NCBI RefSeq assembly: GCF_008831285.2 | Contig: NC_045150.1 | Coordinates: forward strand, 5,098,001-5,162,000 | DNA: 64,000 nt | Source: Nymphaea colorata | Lineage: Eukaryota; Streptophyta; Magnoliopsida; Nymphaeales; Nymphaeaceae | Direction: 5' to 3' | Position numbers and translations under genes: made by a program | Notes under the pieces: generated by a model | What the model was told of the DNA's origin: nothing | What the model saw: the letters and a program-made list of their open reading frames with translations, nothing else | Databases searched by the model: none | Shown here: in pieces, positions 59,195-64,000 of the stretch | Position numbering within the stretch: position 1 is the first letter of the stretch | How the letters are laid out: each line of letters opens with the position of its first letter

Positions 59195-59530
59195 TCAGCC
59201 ATCGTTGGAACTCGCTCCGGATATCCCTCCAAGGGGCTCTGGCCTTACCAAATGCTTGGTTACTTCCATCCACACCCTGGCAGTTACGCTACATTTGATA
59301 ACAAGATGACGAGAGCTCTCCTCATCTTTGAAGCACAATTCACAAGCATTGGCGAAACTAACCTCCCACTTCTTGATCTTGTCTAGGGTAGGCATTCGAT
59401 TCTCATAGGCGATGAACAGGAACCAAGCTGCCCTGGTTGGGGCTTTCGAGCGCCAGATGTCAGCTCTTGAACATTCCTTCACTAGAGTTAATGAGGTGAC
59501 AAGCTCTGCCTTTGTTAAAGAGGCCAGGCC
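59195..59530 (-). pseudogene. LINE remnant: reverse transcriptase zinc-binding domain
   Basis: About 95 residues match the zinc-binding domain at the C-terminal end of plant L1-type LINE reverse transcriptases. Visible: DIWRSKAPTRAAWFLFIA, ENRMPTLDKI and the ligand set CELC, HLVIKC followed by ARVW. The RT core and endonuclease are absent and the frame ends at a stop on both sides, so this is a 5'-truncated, decayed copy. Confidence 0.75.
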
Positions 59531-60656
59531 GGCCCCCGATGCCCAAGTCTAATGACAAGTGAGTTAACATATATGAACCCAAAAAAGAAGAAAAAGCAGT
59601 GCACATAACATATATGAACCAAACGATTTTTTTTTAAAATGTTTGTTTTTTGTACAGGGGGCTGTATGATCAAAATACCTCCATTAAAATAAAAAAAACT
59701 TTCTATAAGGGCAAAAAAAAATTTGTGAAAAGGCTAAAAAGCCTAAACTGCCCATTATTTTATCAAAAATTTTAGAAATACCCTCCACCCCTTTTGGTGC
59801 GTATTTGTTGTGTGCAACTCGATTTGCCTTCCTAGAGGTGCATTGTTCACAAGATCCAATAGTGGTAGTGCCCTTGTCTAACAAGAGGATGTCGAGATTG
59901 ACCCATTCTCTCTTCAGCTATATTTCCCAGCCTTTGGGACTTCCAACAAGCTCCACTCTCATTTGGTTTTGGGTGCCCATTATCAAATTCAATTGTACCT
60001 CCCCAGAGCGAGTTGTGTGCACCAGGATGGTGCATGCGACAGATATGCATCGGAAAACAAAAGGGGAGAGTTAGGGTATTTTGGAGATTTTTTTTTAAAT
60101 GCCCTTTTTTAAACTTTCAACCTTTTCATTACCTGGATATACTGCACAGAGGCATCAAAAAAAAAAAAAAAAAAAAAACGTCCAAATGGTATCAAAAGTT
60201 CAAGTGACAATTACTTTTTAATGAATAGATCTAATCACAACTTGGAACTTTTTCGTCTTTATAGGAGGTCCCTCTTTTTACTAATCAGGAGTGTTTTGGG
60301 CATTACACCTCATGTGTATAATTTTTTTTGGTGTACAGAACCGGGCACATAACCAGCTTTGGAGGCTCCTGCTTTTGGGTCATATTCTTCTTAATTGCCA
60401 ACAATGTCTGGTACCCAAGTCTTTCTTCAATGGCATAGGCTCTCAAGGCACTAGGCCATGAATATTGGCTGGCTCAAGCATCCAGATCCAAGGCATAACA
60501 GCCTACTCTAGACAGCCATGGGAAGAATTATGTTGCAATAATTGTAGAACATTGTTGTGTTCAATAGTGGACAAACCAATAATGACCTTCAGATTGCTGG
60601 AACGCATGGTGTAGATGCACACGAGTGCTAGACGCACCAAGAAGTGCACTATGAAT
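59531..60656. other. intergenic DNA with an AT-rich dispersed repeat
   Basis: 59660-60110 holds the repeat also seen at 28510-28650 and 37670-37830, possibly with loose inverted ends (AAAATACCTCC on the left, GGGTATTTTGGAG on the right). An A run lies at 60159-60178. No gene. Confidence 0.4.
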
Positions 60657-60664
60657 TTAAGGAT

Positions 60665-60878
60665 CAGAGGCGGAGATACGTGGGGTCTTTATGGGGGTGT
60701 GTGCCTCACGGAGCTATTTTAAAACCTTAAATTTATAGTTGGATTTAGGTGGACCTAGGTTAAGTTACTATATGACTGCCCCATGAGATATGAGTCACTG
60801 CCCCATAGACCTGAGCAGAGTTGGCCGTTAACTATATATTTAATGCTCATTGGAGAAAATTTTCTGGCTCCACCCTTG
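60665..60878. mobile_element. hAT-type MITE with near-perfect 8-bp duplication
   Basis: Starts CAGAGGCGGAGATAC and ends TTTTCTGGCTCCACCCTTG, the inverse of the family end. Flanks TTAAGGAT (60657-60664) and CTAAGGAT (60879-60886) differ at one base. Length 214 bp, non-coding. Confidence 0.75.
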
Positions 60879-60886
60879 CTAAGGAT

Positions 60887-61090
60887 GGTTGTGAGGGTGT
60901 GAGGAACAATGGCATCAAGGATGCAAGTAGTAAGGCATGTAGCCAATGCTCTCTGCCAACGAAATTCCAAGAGTCTAGAGACACATTGTCGTTGTTTAAT
61001 GTATGTAGGCGGCTGAGGGTCTGGGACAGCTATTGCCGAAACTCGAAAGGTAGGGCCAAAAATAAAGGGAGAGGTGCAAGAATGACTTGG
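60887..61090. other. spacer between two MITEs, no gene
   Basis: A + strand ORF spans this but shows no family resemblance and runs into the neighbouring MITE. Confidence 0.3.
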
Positions 61091-61098
61091 GTGCTAGG

Positions 61099-61270
61099 CA
61101 GTAGCGGAGCCAGAAAAATTCATTGGAGGAGTACTTGTTTAAAAATATTCAAATCTGGTGGGGCACTTTATATATACATTTTTATTTAAGGTTTTCATTT
61201 AAAAATAAAGAACTTTTAAGAGACTGGTGTGGGCAACTGCTCACACCAGTCTCCCTAGGCTACACCACTG
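61099..61270. mobile_element. hAT-type MITE with perfect 8-bp duplication
   Basis: Ends CAGTAGCGGAGCC and (inverted) CAGTGGTGTAGCC. GTGCTAGG flanks both sides exactly (61091-61098 and 61271-61278). The family hallmark GGTGTGGGCAACTGC is near the right end. Length 172 bp. Confidence 0.85.
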
Positions 61271-61278
61271 GTGCTAGG

Positions 61279-62640
61279 ACATGCTACTGACCCACTCCTA
61301 AGAAAAGTGTTATGCGCACAGGCCTGTGCAGCTTTCCATCGTGCCCAAGCCTGTACATATAAACCAGCTTCGCTGGACAAGTGCAAGGGAATGGTCAAAC
61401 TCACATTGATGCATCCAGAATTAATTTTCCACTAGTTGCACGTAAATAGCTCGTATTCACCTACAAATCAAAATATTAATGTAATATGAATACAATTTTG
61501 TTTTCAATGAAGCATGTATACTCTTAGCTCTTTAGTAAATTGCATGAATACAACAATTCATATTTGCATATATGCTACTGTGGTAATTTACTTCAAATGA
61601 AGTTGTAGGTACAAGTAGCTGCAGAAATGATGACTTCCACATGAAAATAAGCACAGTTCTGATTTAATGAACTGCAGTATTATAAACATCGTAGACACCA
61701 TTAATAGAAACAATGCTTGTTAGTATGGGCAAATACAGCACCACTTACCAACATCAATTTAATCAAATATCTACTGCATCCTTTTTACAAGTTTGTGACC
61801 ACTTCACCTCAATTCCAAATAATGAAAACTTTTTTTTTTAAAGCATTCTCTACTCACAATCCATTAGACAAATTAATCCACCCTATGGAAAAAAAGAAAG
61901 AAAAGAGAGAGGCAGTAGCAAGGAGGCGAACACCTCTCTATTTGTTAGTCTATTGCTATCTACTTTGACATTTCTTAATGCTCTATTTTCCATACAAAAC
62001 AAAGGTGAACACCAAGTGATATATATATTTTTTGACTAAGTAGGAGGAATATCCAACTGCTTAAGGGAGCATAAAAAAAGCACATCCCCTAGGTCTAAGG
62101 TTGCATTGGTGCCTGGTGTGGGTCGCCAATGTGAATCTTTTAAACACAAGAGGAATGGGAAGGTAGGCCATGATCTTAATAGCAAAATGATTCAGGTGGG
62201 GAGGCAAGGGTGGAGCCAAAAGTTTTTGACTACGAGGTACTAAATATAAAATTTTAAATTTTTAAGAGACAAATATGTAAACAAAAAAAAATTGCCTTGA
62301 AACATCAAATATGAAAATAAGAATTTTCTTTTTAATCTCTGTGGGCAATTGCCTACAATTAGTCCACCCGCTGCCATACAAGCCCAGATGCAACTCAGTA
62401 CCTGAAGGTAGAATAGAAGTCTTCGAACATCTTTTCTAAAGGCGGTAGGCAACCTCCTTTTGACAAAAAAAGAAAAAGAAAAAAAACTTTGCGTTAGAGA
62501 AGATGGTAGGCAGAGCGTTTTTATGAAAATCCGATTCGATACTACGAAAATATGACTAAAGCTTCAACCCAGATCCGATCCATTTTGCAAGCCTTTGCAG
62601 AAAACACGCCGACCGCCGCCCCTCGTTTTCCCACCCCTCT
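61279..62640. other. intergenic DNA with one decayed MITE
   Basis: 62212-62390 begins CAAGGGTGGAGCCAAAAG and contains GTGGGCAATTGCCTACA, a worn member of the CAGNGGCGGAGCC family. No gene. Confidence 0.35.
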
Positions 62641-64000
62641 TCTGAAGGAACATCACGGCCGTTGATCTCTCCAACTATTTCGGTCTTCCCCCAGCCGGCC
62701 AGGTATCACTCTCCCACTCCTCGCCTGAGCTCTCTCTCTCTCTCTCTCTCTCTCAGAGGTCAGTGCGGCTCCTCCCCTTTGCTTCTGTATCTCGTTTAGC
62801 AACTCGATTTGATTGCTTTGATTCAATGTTGGCTGCATCAATGAGATCGGCGTCGGGTTTTTCGTACCCCCCGGTCCCCTTTTTCAACGCTTGTTTTATT
62901 TCCTTCATTTCATTTTCTCGTTTAATCGTCTCTCGGTTCCACTTCTCTCCGTTTTTGTTCTTTTGTGATAATTTTGATGCCGAATATGACTTCTTGAGCG
63001 ATTGAGTTTTTTGCATTAAACCGTTCGTGATTGATCTGGTTCCGAGTGGATAACTTTTACGTTTCCTTTTTCTTGGGTTTTAAGTGGTACGGTATCCTTT
63101 TCTTTTCGGTGGTCTTCTGGGTTTTCATGTTTGGCGGGCTTGTTGAATTGGGGATTTTGTGATCGCGGTGCGCCTCTGTTTCCCGTTTGCTTTTTCTGTT
63201 GCTTATTTGTGTTATTGTGGGGTTGCATTTTTACTTTATGATCTTCAGTTGGCCGATTTCTGTGTGAAAATATCGTGCCTACATTGTTCAGTACGTTGAA
63301 GTTACGGTCTGGTTATGAATAGAAGGTCAAGTGTTGGTACACGATCGTTTGGTTGGGGAAACGTGGTTTGTAGCTTTGGGTTGCTTCCACGATGGGGCTC
63401 ATGGGGATGGAAATTAACTTGACAATATCACTACTCAGTCGATTCTTATCGATCATTAGCTAGTTTGTCGATGTGTTTCTCTTTACTTTGGATGCTTCAG
63501 AAGTTCAGGTCAAGGATGAAGACATTTTTGTGATACTGCTGAATGAGGCTATCGTTGATCATGAATGTGATAACTAGTTTTCCATATGAAATTATGAATT
63601 ACAGCTTGAATACTATATAAACTCTTTTTTTGCACAACCTAAACTTTTTAGGATGGCAACTTCTACAACCCATTGCAACTGAGGTGATTTGTGTTATCTA
63701 CTCTTATTGAGCTGAATGTCTGAATCATTAGAATTTGCTTGTCGCAGGAAAAAAATCTTAAAAGTTCTTCTTGTTGATTGCCTGGGCGAGATTTTTGGTT
63801 GCTATGTAAGTTTCTTACCGTTTCTATGTATCATTATATCTCAGCGAGTATGTAGATGTACACAGGCTTATGTTACACAAATACTTCATAAACATGGTTA
63901 TGCCTCTTCTTTTTCCCATCCTATAGAAAGTTTTTCAATTGGCTAGTATTAACAAACTATTATTCTATCAATGACTCAACAAAGGAAAAAGGTTGCATAA
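62641..64000 (+). other. possible 5' end of a gene running off the window
   Basis: GC and pyrimidine content rise from about 62590. A CT-rich leader follows, then T-rich DNA like a leader intron. A possible short exon at 63747-63806 lies between TTGTCGCAG and TAT|GTAAGT. No protein family can be named and no start codon is defensible, so this is only a gene-start candidate on the + strand. Confidence 0.3.
62730..62754. repeat. (TC)n microsatellite in a leader-like region
   Basis: A TC run ending CAGAGG. It lies in GC-rich DNA that resembles a plant 5' leader. Confidence 0.8.

Noticed and set aside
63716-63946. 76-codon + strand ORF near the right edge
   Set aside because: It crosses a likely acceptor and a likely donor, so it is probably a mix of intron and exon. 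No family match.

Overview
The window reads as nuclear DNA of a flowering plant. It is AT-rich, with spliced genes that follow GT-AG rules, CT-rich gene leaders, many small non-autonomous transposons, a chromodomain Ty3/gypsy retrotransposon and a piece of plastid ndhC copied into the nucleus. Nothing seen fixes the species. Gene density is low: one first exon at the left edge, one intronless gene near 41 kb, one multi-exon gene at 46.4-53.7 kb, and possibly the 5' leader of another gene at the right edge.

Layout. 1.2-1.4 kb (- strand): first exon of an oxidosqualene cyclase whose remaining exons are not in the window. 1.4-9.9 kb: intergenic DNA with microsatellites, MITE-like copies and one copy of a larger dispersed repeat. 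9.94-20.73 kb: a tandem array of roughly 431-bp units split by a 7.8-kb composite retrotransposon insertion (10152-17992). The composite joins a + strand fragment (pol C-terminus, LTR, primer-binding site, leader) to an inverted, 5'-truncated element (LTR, pol, gag) on the - strand. The two LTRs differ by many substitutions and an indel of about 105 bp, so they come from different copies of one family. Coding is broken by at least three stop codons and several frameshifts. 21-31 kb: a second copy of the dispersed repeat, a plastid-derived ndhC fragment, MITEs with target-site duplications, a decayed PPR gene fragment, long CT/TA microsatellites and several short tandem duplications. 31-40 kb: a SINE-like element, MITE relics and a 1.1-1.6-kb duplicated segment.

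40.37-41.01 kb (- strand): an intact intronless VQ-motif gene of the MKS1-like type, probably a WRKY and MAP-kinase partner. 46.43-53.68 kb (+ strand): a CCHC zinc-knuckle, KH-like, RS-containing protein, probably an RNA-binding or RNA-processing factor. Its 4.1-kb first intron splits the zinc knuckle between its last two ligands and is filled with MITEs; the most consistent splice model needs a 17-nt microexon. 54-62.6 kb: intergenic DNA with a palindromic MITE, a 5S rRNA-derived scrap, a LINE remnant and two hAT-type MITEs. 62.7 kb to the end: a CT-rich leader-like region, possibly the start of another + strand gene.

The genes do not form an operon or cluster; they are independent plant loci separated by repeats. 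The most unusual object is the inverted retrotransposon composite. It carries arms of about 1.3 kb around a spacer of about 0.8 kb, has no recognisable target-site duplication, and leaves the host repeat unit almost base-for-base intact. That suggests joining of extrachromosomal retrotransposon DNA rather than ordinary integration. No complete new molecular system (for example a defence or biosynthetic cluster) is visible.
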